Shown: positions 6,929 to 14,123, counted from the first letter of the stretch. The stretch is DNA of 16,369 nucleotides from Mageeibacillus sp. UBA3781 (GCA_002368805.1 DFFH01000015.1:41899-58267), one strand, 5' to 3'. Numbers and translations are program-made. The notes: generated by a model not told the origin, from the letters alone.

Positions 6929-7699
6929 ATGATTCAGATCAAAACGGAAGCTGAATTTGCCAAGATGCGTGAAGCAGGAAAGGTCGTTGAGGAAGCGCTC
7001 CTTACATTAGGAAATGCAGTGGAGCCGGGCATTACCACATGGGAACTCGACGAGATCGCCAAGAAGGTTTTTGACAAACATGGTGCGATCTCTTCCTCGT
7101 TCCACTATGGTGACCCGCCATTCCCGGGACAGATCTGTGTTTCTCCGAACGAGGTCATCGTTCACGGAATCCCGAGAAAAGATATCGTGCTCAAAGAGGG
7201 AGACATCGTGACATGCGATGTCTGCTGCTCACTTGACGGGATGCATGCGGATGCGGCAAGAACTTTTGCCGTAGGAAAGATCTCGGATGAGGCAGCAAAA
7301 CTGGTACGTGTAACGGAAGAGTGCTTTTGGAAAGGATTCGAAAAGGTCTCTACCGACAATCGTATCGGAGATATCTCATCTGCTGTCCAGGCACATGCGG
7401 AGAGCTTCGGTTACGGAGTCATCCGTGAACTCACGGGACATGGTATCGGCCATCAGCTCCATGAGGATCCGGATGTCCCGAACTATGGAAGATTCGGTCA
7501 TGGTCCCCGCATCGTAAAAGGCATGGCCTTTTGCATCGAGCCCATGATCTCGATGGGAAGAAGAGAGATCGCCGTACTCGGAGACGAGTGGACGGTCATT
7601 ACTCGCGACAGAAAGTACGCAGCACATTACGAAAATACGATCATCGTTACTGAAAACGGACCAGAAATCATTACATTAACGGAGGGAAAGAATGTCTAA
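6929..7699 (+). CDS. map: Type I methionine aminopeptidase
   Basis: A 256-residue metalloenzyme that removes the initiator methionine from new proteins. All catalytic residues are present and, by my count, align exactly with E. coli numbering: H79, metal ligands D97, D108, H171, E204 and E235, and H178. There is no N-terminal zinc finger or SH3-type extension, so this is the short type Ia form. The ribosome binding site is weak (AAAGG at about 6915-6919) and the gene begins 4 bases after adk, suggesting translational coupling. Its last eight bases overlap infA. The small KOW-domain gene found between map and infA in many Clostridia is absent. Confidence 0.97.
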   Translation: MIQIKTEAEFAKMREAGKVVEEALLTLGNAVEPGITTWELDEIAKKVFDKHGAISSSFHYGDPPFPGQICVSPNEVIVHGIPRKDIVLKEGDIVTCDVCCSLDGMHADAARTFAVGKISDEAAKLVRVTEECFWKGFEKVSTDNRIGDISSAVQAHAESFGYGVIRELTGHGIGHQLHEDPDVPNYGRFGHGPRIVKGMAFCIEPMISMGRREIAVLGDEWTVITRDRKYAAHYENTIIVTENGPEIITLTEGKNV

Positions 7700-7910
7700 A
7701 GAGGATGTAATCGAAGTTGAAGGCATCGTTGATGATGCACTGCCGAATGCCACATTTAAGGTAAGAATGGAGAACGGTCATATCGTACTGGCTCACATTT
7801 CCGGCAAGCTGCGTCAGAACTACATCAAGATCCTGCCGGGCGATAGAGTTACTATGGAGCTTTCTCCGTATGATCTGTCCCGTGGCCGCATCACCTGGCG
7901 TGCGAAATAA
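7692..7910 (+). CDS. infA: Translation initiation factor IF-1
   Basis: A 72-residue single OB-fold protein, exactly the usual length: MSKEDVIEVEGIVDDALPNA, then FKVRMENGHIVLAHISGKLR and the C-terminal DRVTMELSPYDLSRGRITWR. IF-1 occupies the A-site of the 30S subunit during initiation with IF-2 and IF-3. Its ATG lies within the end of map (overlap ATGTCTAA), with CGGAGGG 6-12 bases upstream, so translation is probably coupled to map. No clear terminator follows; a promoter for the next gene lies about 75 nt after its stop. Confidence 0.98.
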   Translation: MSKEDVIEVEGIVDDALPNATFKVRMENGHIVLAHISGKLRQNYIKILPGDRVTMELSPYDLSRGRITWRAK

Positions 7911-7983
7911 GAAGCCGAAAAGCCCATTCCCGGCGTAATTGCAGGGAGAATAAAAAAATCGTCTGAAATAATCTAAAAACCAC

Positions 7984-8011
7984 TTGCATCGCCAAGAGTT
8001 TTTGGTATAAT
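7984..8011 (+). promoter_or_regulatory. Promoter with extended -10 for the rpmJ-rpsM-rpsK-rpsD-rpoA-rplQ cluster
   Basis: A perfect TATAAT (8006-8011) is preceded by TGG (8003-8005), giving the extended -10 form TGnTATAAT. A weak -35, TTGCAT (7984-7989), lies 16 nt upstream. Transcription would start near 8017-8018, leaving a leader of about 63 nt before rpmJ that includes a U-rich run (8042-8058). The gap lies exactly at the infA/rpmJ boundary, so it probably allows separate transcription of the alpha cluster. Confidence 0.75.
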
Positions 8012-8080
8012 ATTTTAGCGTGCGCGCATAGCGTATGTTAGTTTTGTATTGTTTTTTTAGTAGACAGGGAGGTTTGCGTC

Positions 8081-8194
8081 ATGAAAGTTAGACCATCAGT
8101 AAAACCCATGTGCGAGAAGTGCAAAGTCATTCGTCGCAACGGACGCGTGATGATCATCTGCTCCGATCCTAAGCACAAGCAGAAGCAGGGTTAA
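8081..8194 (+). CDS. rpmJ: 50S ribosomal protein L36 (bL36), zinc type
   Basis: A 37-codon gene: MKVRPSVKPMCEKCKVIRRN followed by GRVMIICSDPKHKQKQG. The zinc ligands C11, C14, C27 and H32 are intact, so this is the zinc-binding C+ form. L36 is the smallest 50S protein and organises 23S rRNA helices near the base of the L7/L12 stalk. AGGGAGG at 8066-8072 precedes the ATG. Position between infA and rpsM is standard. Confidence 0.98.
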   Translation: MKVRPSVKPMCEKCKVIRRNGRVMIICSDPKHKQKQG

Positions 8195-8198
8195 TCTT

Positions 8199-8322
8199 CT
8201 GTTTGCAGGCCTCGTCATTGTCTGCAGAAAACAGGACAGTCAGTTTAGTTAGGATATTACATGCACCATATGCCAAGGCGGCTGCCTCTTTTTACGAAAA
8301 GAGGATCTTAGCATCAGCATGT
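8199..8322 (+). promoter_or_regulatory. Structured leader between rpmJ and rpsM (possible S4-type autoregulatory RNA)
   Basis: This 180-nt gap is the longest within the alpha cluster. Element 1: CTGTTT (8199-8204) pairs with AAACAG (8229-8234) and, after a 3-nt bulge, GCAG (8205-8208) pairs with CTGC (8222-8225). Element 2 is nested: ACATGC (8259-8264) with GCATGT (8317-8322), GCT (8281-8283) with AGC (8310-8312), and CCTCTTTT (8285-8292) with AAAAGAGG (8297-8304) around a TACG loop of the UNCG class. In E. coli, S4 represses the alpha operon by binding a pseudoknot in the rpsM leader; this sits in the same place. The pairings are seen; the S4 link is inference. Confidence 0.45.
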
Positions 8323-8374
8323 CATATATATACGAAACAAAACATTTATTGATTCATTCATGGAGGTACACAGA

Positions 8375-8743
8375 ATGGCTCGTATTGCCGGTGTAGATTT
8401 GCCGAATGACAAAAGAGTAGAAATCGCTCTTACGTACATTTATGGCATTGGTAAGACAAGTTCTGATCGTATTCTTAAAGACACCCAGATCAATCCTGAC
8501 ACACGTGTCAAGGATCTGTCTGAGGATGACATCGCTAAGATTCGTGATCAGATCGAGAACAATTACAACGTAGAGGGTGACCTCAGAAGAGAAGTTTCCC
8601 TTAACATTAAGAGATTGACAGAAATCGGATGCTATCGCGGCCGCCGTCACAGAATGGGTCTGCCTGTTCGTGGCCAGCGCACCAAGACGAATGCTCGTAC
8701 CCGTAAGGGACCGAAGCGTACGATCGCTGGTAAGAAGAAGTAA
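8375..8743 (+). CDS. rpsM: 30S ribosomal protein S13 (uS13)
   Basis: A 122-residue protein: MARIAGVDLPNDKRVEIALT at the start, a helix-two-turn-helix centre (YGIGKTSSDRIL), then GRRHRMGLPVRGQRTKTNAR and a basic tail ending in AGKKK. S13 is in the 30S head, touches P-site tRNA and forms bridges with L5 and 23S rRNA. An in-frame ATG at 8360 would add five residues, but it overlaps the TGGAGG binding site (8360-8365) that serves the ATG at 8375, so the latter is the start. Confidence 0.98.
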   Translation: MARIAGVDLPNDKRVEIALTYIYGIGKTSSDRILKDTQINPDTRVKDLSEDDIAKIRDQIENNYNVEGDLRREVSLNIKRLTEIGCYRGRRHRMGLPVRGQRTKTNARTRKGPKRTIAGKKK

Positions 8744-8755
8744 GGAGGCGAACCC

Positions 8756-9160
8756 ATGGCAGCAAAAGCAGTTAAGAAAACGGCCGTTAGACCGAAGAGA
8801 AGAGAGCGTAAGAATATTGACAAAGGTCAGGCACATATTCACGCTACATTCAACAACACAATCGTTACTATTACTGATATGCAGGGTAATGCAATCTCCT
8901 GGGCTTCCGCCGGTGAGATGGGCATGAAGGGTTCCCGTAAGGGTACACCGTTCGCTGCTCAGATGGCATCTGAGGATGCTGGTAAGAAGGCAGCTGATCA
9001 CGGTATGCGTACCGTTGAGGTTTACGTTAAGGGACCTGGACCGGGTCGTGAATCTGCGATCCGTGCTTTGCAGACAGCAGGACTCGAAGTAACCATGATC
9101 AAAGATGTTACTCCGGTTCCGCACAATGGTTGCAGACCGCCTAAGAGAAGAAGAGTCTGA
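8756..9160 (+). CDS. rpsK: 30S ribosomal protein S11 (uS11)
   Basis: A 134-residue protein with a basic N-terminus (AAKAVKKTAVRPKRRERKNI), the HIHATFNNTIVTITD segment (about residues 28-42), GPGPGRESAIRALQTAGLEV and the closing PVPHNGCRPPKRRRV. S11 forms the 30S platform with S6 and S18 and lies near the Shine-Dalgarno helix in the mRNA exit channel. AAGGAGG at 8742-8748 precedes the ATG. It overlaps nothing, and lies 12 bases after rpsM. Confidence 0.98.
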   Translation: MAAKAVKKTAVRPKRRERKNIDKGQAHIHATFNNTIVTITDMQGNAISWASAGEMGMKGSRKGTPFAAQMASEDAGKKAADHGMRTVEVYVKGPGPGRESAIRALQTAGLEVTMIKDVTPVPHNGCRPPKRRRV

Positions 9161-9177
9161 GTTCGGAGGTATAGAGA

Positions 9178-9795
9178 ATGGCTAGATATACAGAAGGAAC
9201 CTGCCGTCTCTGCCGCAGAGAAGGAGACAAGCTCTTCCTCAAGGGTGAGAGATGCTATTCCGCGAAGTGCGCACTTGCTAAGAAGAGTGCCGCTCCGGGT
9301 CAGCATGGTCAGGGCAGAAAAAAGATTTCAGAATATGGTTTACAGCTTCGTGAGAAGCAGAAGACAAAGCGTTTCTACGGCGTACTCGAGAAGCAGTTCA
9401 GACTTACTTATGCACGTGCTGAGCGTAAGCAGGGTAAGACCGGTGAGAAGCTCCTTGAGCTCCTCGAACTCCGTTTCGACAATGTCGTATATCGTCTCGG
9501 TCTGGCTTCTTCCAGAAATGAAGCTCGTCAGCTCGTTACACACGGTCACTTCACAGTAAACGGCAAGAAGGCTAACATTCCTTCCATGACACTGAAGACA
9601 GGTGACACAATTGCTGTAAAGGAAACATCGAGAAAGTCCCCGAAGTTCGAGACACTTTCCAACAACCGTCCGGTACCGGCCTGGCTGTCTTTCAATGAAG
9701 AGACACTGACAGGTTCTATCGTAAGAGAACCGGCTCGTGAGGATGTTGATCTCGAGGTTAAGGAGACGCTGATCGTCGAGTTGTACTCGAAGTAA
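9178..9795 (+). CDS. rpsD: 30S ribosomal protein S4 (uS4), zinc type
   Basis: A 205-residue protein with an N-terminal Cys4 site, C9, C12, C26 and C31, so it is the zinc-binding form. An S4 domain follows from about residue 95 (LELRFDNVVYRLGLASSRNE, then ARQLVTHGHFTVNG). S4 is a primary 16S binder that nucleates the 30S body, shapes the mRNA entry channel and, in several bacteria, represses its own operon. In Bacillus rpsD is a lone gene with its own leader; here it lies within the alpha cluster as in E. coli. CGGAGG at 9164-9169 is the binding site. Confidence 0.98.
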   Translation: MARYTEGTCRLCRREGDKLFLKGERCYSAKCALAKKSAAPGQHGQGRKKISEYGLQLREKQKTKRFYGVLEKQFRLTYARAERKQGKTGEKLLELLELRFDNVVYRLGLASSRNEARQLVTHGHFTVNGKKANIPSMTLKTGDTIAVKETSRKSPKFETLSNNRPVPAWLSFNEETLTGSIVREPAREDVDLEVKETLIVELYSK

Positions 9796-9836
9796 TCGGA
9801 ACCTTTCGCTTTGCATAAAAAGCTAGGAGGATAAAT

Positions 9837-10790
9837 ATGATTGAAATCATGAAACCAACAATTGAGTGCGTAGAAGTAAACGAAGACAGCTCCTATGGCA
9901 AGTACGTCATCGCTCCTCTCGAGCGTGGCTACGGTACGACCCTCGGAAACTCCCTTCGTCGTGTACTTCTGTCTTCCTTGTCTGGTGCAGCTGTAACATC
10001 CATCCGTGTCGAGGGTGTATATCATGAGTTTTCCACCATCCCGGGCGTTATCGAGGATATGACAGAGATCATCCTCAACGTTAAGGGCATCCGTGCGAAG
10101 CTTCACACTGATACACCGAAGACTGTCTACATCAGCATGGATGAAGGCAAGACCGGTGAGGTTACAGCAGGCGATATCGTTCATGATGAAGAAGTTGAGA
10201 TCATGAATCCGGATCATGTCATTGCGACAATGAACGGTGCAGGTCGTCTCTTCATCGAGCTTACGATCAGCAAGGGCCGCGGCTATGCAACGGCCGATCA
10301 GAATAAGCCGGCAACACAGACGATCGGTGTTATCGCTATCGACTCCATCTTTACTCCGGTAAAGAAGGCGAACTACAGAATCGAGAACACCCGTGTTGGT
10401 GAGCGTACTGACTTTGACAGCCTGACGCTGGAAGTCTGGACAGATTCGACCATCAAGGTTGATGAGGCTCTTTCTTCCGCAGCAGCAATTCTTCGCGAGC
10501 ACCTGGGTCTGTTCACAGCTCTTACAGATGTGACAAACGGCCCGAGCTTCCGTGATTCGGATGACAGCTCCAGCAAGAATTCCACACATGACATCGTCAT
10601 CGAGGACCTCGACTTCTCCGTACGTACATATAACTGCCTCAAGAGAGCAGGTATCAACACGATCGGTGATCTCGTTGCCAAGTCCGAGGATGAAATGATG
10701 AAAGTCCGTAACCTCGGTAAGAAGTCTCTGGAAGAAGTTATCCAGAAGCTCGAGGATATGGAACTGTCTCTCGCAGATGTCGAGGACTAA
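9837..10790 (+). CDS. rpoA: RNA polymerase subunit alpha
   Basis: A 317-residue protein. The N-terminal domain (about 1-230) dimerises and holds beta and beta'; GYGTTLGNSLRRVLLSSL (31-48) and the VEGVYHEFSTIPGVIEDM segment (58-75) are signatures. A Ser/Asp-rich linker (about 231-253) leads to the C-terminal domain (254-312), where SVRTYNCLKRAGINTIGDL and RNLGKKSLEEV mark the DNA- and activator-contacting helix-hairpin-helix. R263 and N266 match the E. coli UP-element residues R265 and N268. AGGAGG at 9825-9830 precedes the ATG. Its place between rpsD and rplQ is universal in this cluster. Confidence 0.99.
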   Translation: MIEIMKPTIECVEVNEDSSYGKYVIAPLERGYGTTLGNSLRRVLLSSLSGAAVTSIRVEGVYHEFSTIPGVIEDMTEIILNVKGIRAKLHTDTPKTVYISMDEGKTGEVTAGDIVHDEEVEIMNPDHVIATMNGAGRLFIELTISKGRGYATADQNKPATQTIGVIAIDSIFTPVKKANYRIENTRVGERTDFDSLTLEVWTDSTIKVDEALSSAAAILREHLGLFTALTDVTNGPSFRDSDDSSSKNSTHDIVIEDLDFSVRTYNCLKRAGINTIGDLVAKSEDEMMKVRNLGKKSLEEVIQKLEDMELSLADVED

Positions 10791-10791
10791 A

Positions 10792-10813
10792 TAGCGAGCT
10801 TGCGGGCACGCTA
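10792..10813 (+). other. Short hairpin in the rpoA-rplQ gap
   Basis: TAGCG (10792-10796) pairs with CGCTA (10809-10813); after an A-A mismatch, GC pairs with GC around a 6-nt loop. It starts right after the rpoA stop. No T-tract follows, so it is not a terminator; it may be a minor processing or stability element. Confidence 0.35.
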
Positions 10814-10846
10814 GGATATTTGTAAATATACAGGAGGTATTAACCC

Positions 10847-11413
10847 ATGGCAGGTTACAGAAAATTAGGAAGAGTTAGCAATCAGCGTATTGCAATTTTA
10901 AGAAATCTGGCAACATCCCTTGTTGTTTGCCCGGTAAAAGAAGACGGAAAGGCACTTTCCGAGAATAGAAAGCACGTGGTAACAACAGTGGCTCGTGCCA
11001 AGGAAGTTTCTAAGATCATGGATAAGCTGATCGCAGATGCCATTCGTGAGAAGGATAACTTCACAACAAAGGAAGTTACTGTTTCTTCTGCAAAGCTTGA
11101 CAGCAAGGGCATGAAGGTCCTGGTTTCCAAGACTTCCAAGAACGGCAAGAAGTACGAGGTCGTTGACCGTGAAGTCTCCAAGAAGACTGTTCAGGTTGAT
11201 GCTCCTTCCCGTCTTGCAGCTAGAAAGAACGCTGCTTACTGGCTCAGAAAGAGTCACGATGCTGAGGGTCACGTAGTTGATCCGGTAAACATCCTTTATG
11301 ATGAGATCGCACCGGCTCTCATCAACCACAAGGGTGGTTACACCAAGATCGTGAAGCTCGGCGCTCGTCGCGGTGACGCTTCTGAGATGGCTCTCCTCAC
11401 ATTCGCTGAGTAA
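10847..11413 (+). CDS. rplQ: 50S ribosomal protein L17 (bL17), enlarged by two insertions
   Basis: A 188-residue L17, against about 115-130 in most bacteria. The start (YRKLGRVSNQRIAILRNLAT), the RAKEVSKIMDKLI helix and the end (INHKGGYTKIVKLGARRGDA) match L17 well. Compared from memory with B. subtilis L17, two extra segments stand out: about 13 residues at 29-41 (PVKEDGKALSENR) and about 50 at 69-120, a Lys/Ser/Val-rich stretch. L17 lies on the solvent side of the 50S subunit close to the tunnel exit, so the additions would probably be exposed there. AGGAGG at 10832-10837 is the binding site. It ends the alpha cluster, just before a terminator. Confidence 0.96.
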   Translation: MAGYRKLGRVSNQRIAILRNLATSLVVCPVKEDGKALSENRKHVVTTVARAKEVSKIMDKLIADAIREKDNFTTKEVTVSSAKLDSKGMKVLVSKTSKNGKKYEVVDREVSKKTVQVDAPSRLAARKNAAYWLRKSHDAEGHVVDPVNILYDEIAPALINHKGGYTKIVKLGARRGDASEMALLTFAE

Positions 11414-11441
11414 GAAGCCCAAGAAAATCTTGAGATGATTT

Positions 11442-11488
11442 AAGGTGACGGATGGGCAGGCTCCCTTCCGTCACTTTCTCTATTCTTT
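11442..11488 (+). terminator. Rho-independent terminator after rplQ
   Basis: AAGGTGACGGA (11442-11452) pairs with TCCGTCACTTT (11467-11477), an 11-bp stem with one G-U pair; GGG/CCC pairs inside it. A T-rich tail, TTTCTCTATTCTTT, runs to 11488. This closes the ribosomal transcript. Only 21 nt separate it from the ecfA start, so ecfA is reached by read-through or from a promoter I could not identify. Confidence 0.85.
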
Positions 11489-11509
11489 AAAACACGGAGA
11501 TGTAAAAGC

Positions 11510-13309
11510 ATGGATCCTGCTACAAGAGACATTGCGGAATATAAACAGGCGGTACAGGCAGAAGATATTCTGTTCTCTTACGCAACGAATTCCGGACACA
11601 ATGTCGTGGCGGTGGACCATGCTTCCTTGTCTGTAGAGAAGGGCGGATATCTCGCTATCTTAGGCAGAAACGGCTCCGGAAAATCCACGCTCGCGAAGAT
11701 GATCAATCTTCTGGAAGTGCCGGACAAAGGAAAGCTTTCCGTTTTTGAACTCGAGGCGGATAAGGATGAAAACTTCTGGAAGATCCGCTCACACTGCGGT
11801 ATGGTGTTCCAGAACCCGGACAATCAGATCGTCGGAACAACGGTCGAAGAAGACGTGGCTTTCGGTCCGGAAAACCTCTCCGTTCCGCTTCCGGAACTTG
11901 CGCAGCGTGTGGAAAAAGCACTGGGCTATGTCGGACTTCTGGAGAAGGCCGAGAAACAGCCCTCCTCGCTTTCCGGCGGACAGAAACAGAAACTGGCGAT
12001 CGCCGGAGTTCTCGCGATGGAACCGCAGCTTCTGATCCTCGATGAGAGCACATCCATGCTTGATCCGAAGGCAAGAGACGAGTTCCTGCATCTGGTTCGA
12101 AGGATGCGTCAGGACAAGAAAATCACAGTCATCCACATCACCCACGATATGCATGAAGCATATCTGGCAGAGCGCGTGATCGTACTTGAAAAAGGGAAAA
12201 TGCGTCTCATGGGAACTCCGTCAGAGGTCTTCTCCCAGGTGGAGACGATCCGTTCGCTGGGACTGGAGCTTCCGAAGTGGGCGGACCTGCTGTGCGAGGT
12301 CGCAAGTCTCTGCAATGTCACAACCGAACAGAGTGATTTTACATCGGAAGAAACTGCGGTGAAGAAGATCTGCGAGATCGTAAAAACGAAGAAAGCAGAT
12401 CCGGAAAAGCGGAAGGAAACGCCTGTCCGTGAGGTATCCGATCAGGTCGTACTCCGCGTCAGCAATCTTTCCCACAGATATGAAAAGAACGAAAAGAATG
12501 CACTCTCGAATGTATCCTTTGACGTCAGAAAAGGTGAGATCGTCACGGTCATCGGACACAGCGGTTCCGGAAAAACGACCCTGATCTCACATCTGAACGG
12601 TATCCTCCGTCCGCTCGAAGGATCTGTAGAGGTGTGGAACGAGGAAGAAAAGAAATATCTTTCCACGGATAAGAATAAAGAGATCAAGCTGATCCGCCGG
12701 CATGTAGGACTTCTGTTCCAGTATCCGGAGTATCAGCTCTTCGAAGAAACGGTCGAGAAGGATATCCAGTTCGGTCCGAAAAAGATGGGCTATGACGAAG
12801 AGACCTGCAAAAGACTGTGCAAAGAATCGCTGCCGCTGGTGGGACTTACCGAGGATATCTTAAAGAGATCCCCGTTCGAACTGTCCGGCGGACAGAAGCG
12901 AAGAGTCGCATTTGCGGGGATCCTGGCGATGGATCCGGATGTCCTTATCCTCGATGAGCCGGCAGCGGGACTCGATCCGGCAGGTCAGAAAGAGATCTTC
13001 GGATATATCGAGACACTGCGGGAAAGAGGCAAGTCGATCGTGCTCGTTTCCCACGATATGGACGAGGCTGCAAGGATCGCTGACCGTGTCCTGGTCCTGA
13101 AGAAAGGCGAGCAGGCCTTCTTCGGAAAACCGAAGGACCTCTTCTCGGAAGGTTCCGATTATATCAGCATGCGGCTCGACCGCCCGTGCCTGATGCACAC
13201 ACTGCATGAACTGAAAAAAGAACTGCCATATGTGGATGAAGTGCTCTTTGATGTGAAGGAAGCGGCACAGTCTGTCGTGTATGGAAATGACGGGGAGGTG
13301 GGCATCTGA
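11510..13309 (+). CDS. ecfA: Fused ECF transporter ATPases EcfA1-EcfA2
   Basis: A 599-residue protein with two complete ABC ATPase domains that drive the energy-coupling factor transporter for vitamins or metal ions. Domain 1 (about 15-265, EcfA1-like): Walker A GRNGSGKST (52-60), Q-loop Q101, LSGGQ (154-158), Walker B LLILDE (174-179), H212. Domain 2 (about 313-555, EcfA2-like): GHSGSGKTT (349-357), Q404, LSGGQ (458-462), VLILDE (478-483), H515. A polar linker with a KTKKADPEKRKETP stretch joins them. Both catalytic sites look intact. Usually these are two adjacent genes here; the frame is continuous with no internal stop. ecfT follows after one base, so the complex is co-translated. An HGT signal is not evident. 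Confidence 0.95.
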   Translation: MDPATRDIAEYKQAVQAEDILFSYATNSGHNVVAVDHASLSVEKGGYLAILGRNGSGKSTLAKMINLLEVPDKGKLSVFELEADKDENFWKIRSHCGMVFQNPDNQIVGTTVEEDVAFGPENLSVPLPELAQRVEKALGYVGLLEKAEKQPSSLSGGQKQKLAIAGVLAMEPQLLILDESTSMLDPKARDEFLHLVRRMRQDKKITVIHITHDMHEAYLAERVIVLEKGKMRLMGTPSEVFSQVETIRSLGLELPKWADLLCEVASLCNVTTEQSDFTSEETAVKKICEIVKTKKADPEKRKETPVREVSDQVVLRVSNLSHRYEKNEKNALSNVSFDVRKGEIVTVIGHSGSGKTTLISHLNGILRPLEGSVEVWNEEEKKYLSTDKNKEIKLIRRHVGLLFQYPEYQLFEETVEKDIQFGPKKMGYDEETCKRLCKESLPLVGLTEDILKRSPFELSGGQKRRVAFAGILAMDPDVLILDEPAAGLDPAGQKEIFGYIETLRERGKSIVLVSHDMDEAARIADRVLVLKKGEQAFFGKPKDLFSEGSDYISMRLDRPCLMHTLHELKKELPYVDEVLFDVKEAAQSVVYGNDGEVGI

Positions 13310-13310
13310 G

Positions 13311-14123
13311 ATGAAAGATGTTTCTATCGGCCGTTATGTCCAGGGGGATTCGGTCCTCCACAAGCTCGACCCGCGATGCAAGTTCCTGCTTTTCATCCTT
13401 TATATGGTGACGATATTCCTGGTGAACTCGACGATCACGATGGTGGCGACACTGGGCGTGATACTGTTCCTGACACTTCTGTCGCAGGTCAATCCGGTGG
13501 AGATATTAAAGTCACTAAAACCGATCCTGTTCATCATGATATTTATCTTCGTGATCAATCTTCTGACGATAAGGTCAGGAGATACACTATGGAGCTGGTG
13601 GATCATCAAGATAACGACGGGAGGCCTGAAAAAGGCGATCTTCATGGCGGTGCGCCTGATATTCCTGATCGTGGCAACCAGCATCCTGCTGTCGCTTACC
13701 ACGACACCTCTGAAACTTGCGGATGCTATGGAATCCCTCGGATCTCCGCTTAAGGTGATCAAAGTCCCGGTAAGCGAGATATCGATGACGATCTCGATCG
13801 CGCTCCGGTTTATCCCGACGCTGGTCGAAGAGACCGATAAGATCATGAAGGCCCAGTCCTCACGAGGCGCGGAGTATGACACGGGAAATATATTCCAGCG
13901 CGCCAAAGGATATGTGGCGGTGCTGGTACCGCTGTTTGTAAGTGCTTTTAAAAGAGCGGAAGAACTGGCAGTGGCGATGGACGCAAGATGCTACCAGGGC
14001 GGAAAAGGAAAGACCAAACTTCATCCGCTGCGCCTGAAAGGGTCAGATGTCCTTTGGACACTTATCCTGGTAGTTGTAGCATTTATTCCGCTGGCAGTAG
14101 ATTTATTGCAGAATTTGAAGTAA
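13311..14123 (+). CDS. ecfT: ECF transporter transmembrane coupling protein EcfT
   Basis: A 270-residue membrane protein linking the EcfA ATPases to interchangeable S components. Several hydrophobic segments are seen (about 24-57, 71-88, 108-130, 200-213 and 246-264). The two cytoplasmic coupling-helix motifs are present: AQSSRG (181-186) and AMDARCYQGG (222-231). The N-terminus SVLHKLDPRCKFL (14-26) is typical. The frame is open from 13281, but the ATG at 13311 starts one base after the ecfA stop and has GGGGAGG at 13292-13298; upstream residues overlap ecfA and are not family-like. No S component is encoded nearby, suggesting a shared (group II) module. Confidence 0.96.
   Translation: MKDVSIGRYVQGDSVLHKLDPRCKFLLFILYMVTIFLVNSTITMVATLGVILFLTLLSQVNPVEILKSLKPILFIMIFIFVINLLTIRSGDTLWSWWIIKITTGGLKKAIFMAVRLIFLIVATSILLSLTTTPLKLADAMESLGSPLKVIKVPVSEISMTISIALRFIPTLVEETDKIMKAQSSRGAEYDTGNIFQRAKGYVAVLVPLFVSAFKRAEELAVAMDARCYQGGKGKTKLHPLRLKGSDVLWTLILVVVAFIPLAVDLLQNLK

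Noticed and set aside
7911..7975. Possible terminator after infA (GCCG/CGGC or TTCCC/GGGAG pairings followed by an A-run)
   Set aside because: Stems are only 4-5 bp with long loops and no T-tract follows on the + strand; read-through into the alpha cluster seems likely.
8313..8345. Promoter with TATATA-like -10 upstream of rpsM
   Set aside because: No -35 element at a workable distance; the AT-rich stretch alone is not convincing.
9796..9836. GCTTT/AAAGC hairpin in the rpsD-rpoA gap
   Set aside because: Only five mostly A-T pairs in a short AT-rich gap; expected by chance.
9546..10589. Long open frame on the - strand opposite rpoA and the rpsD end
   Set aside because: Lies wholly antisense to two certain genes, with no domain or binding site; typical absence of stops opposite highly biased ribosomal genes.
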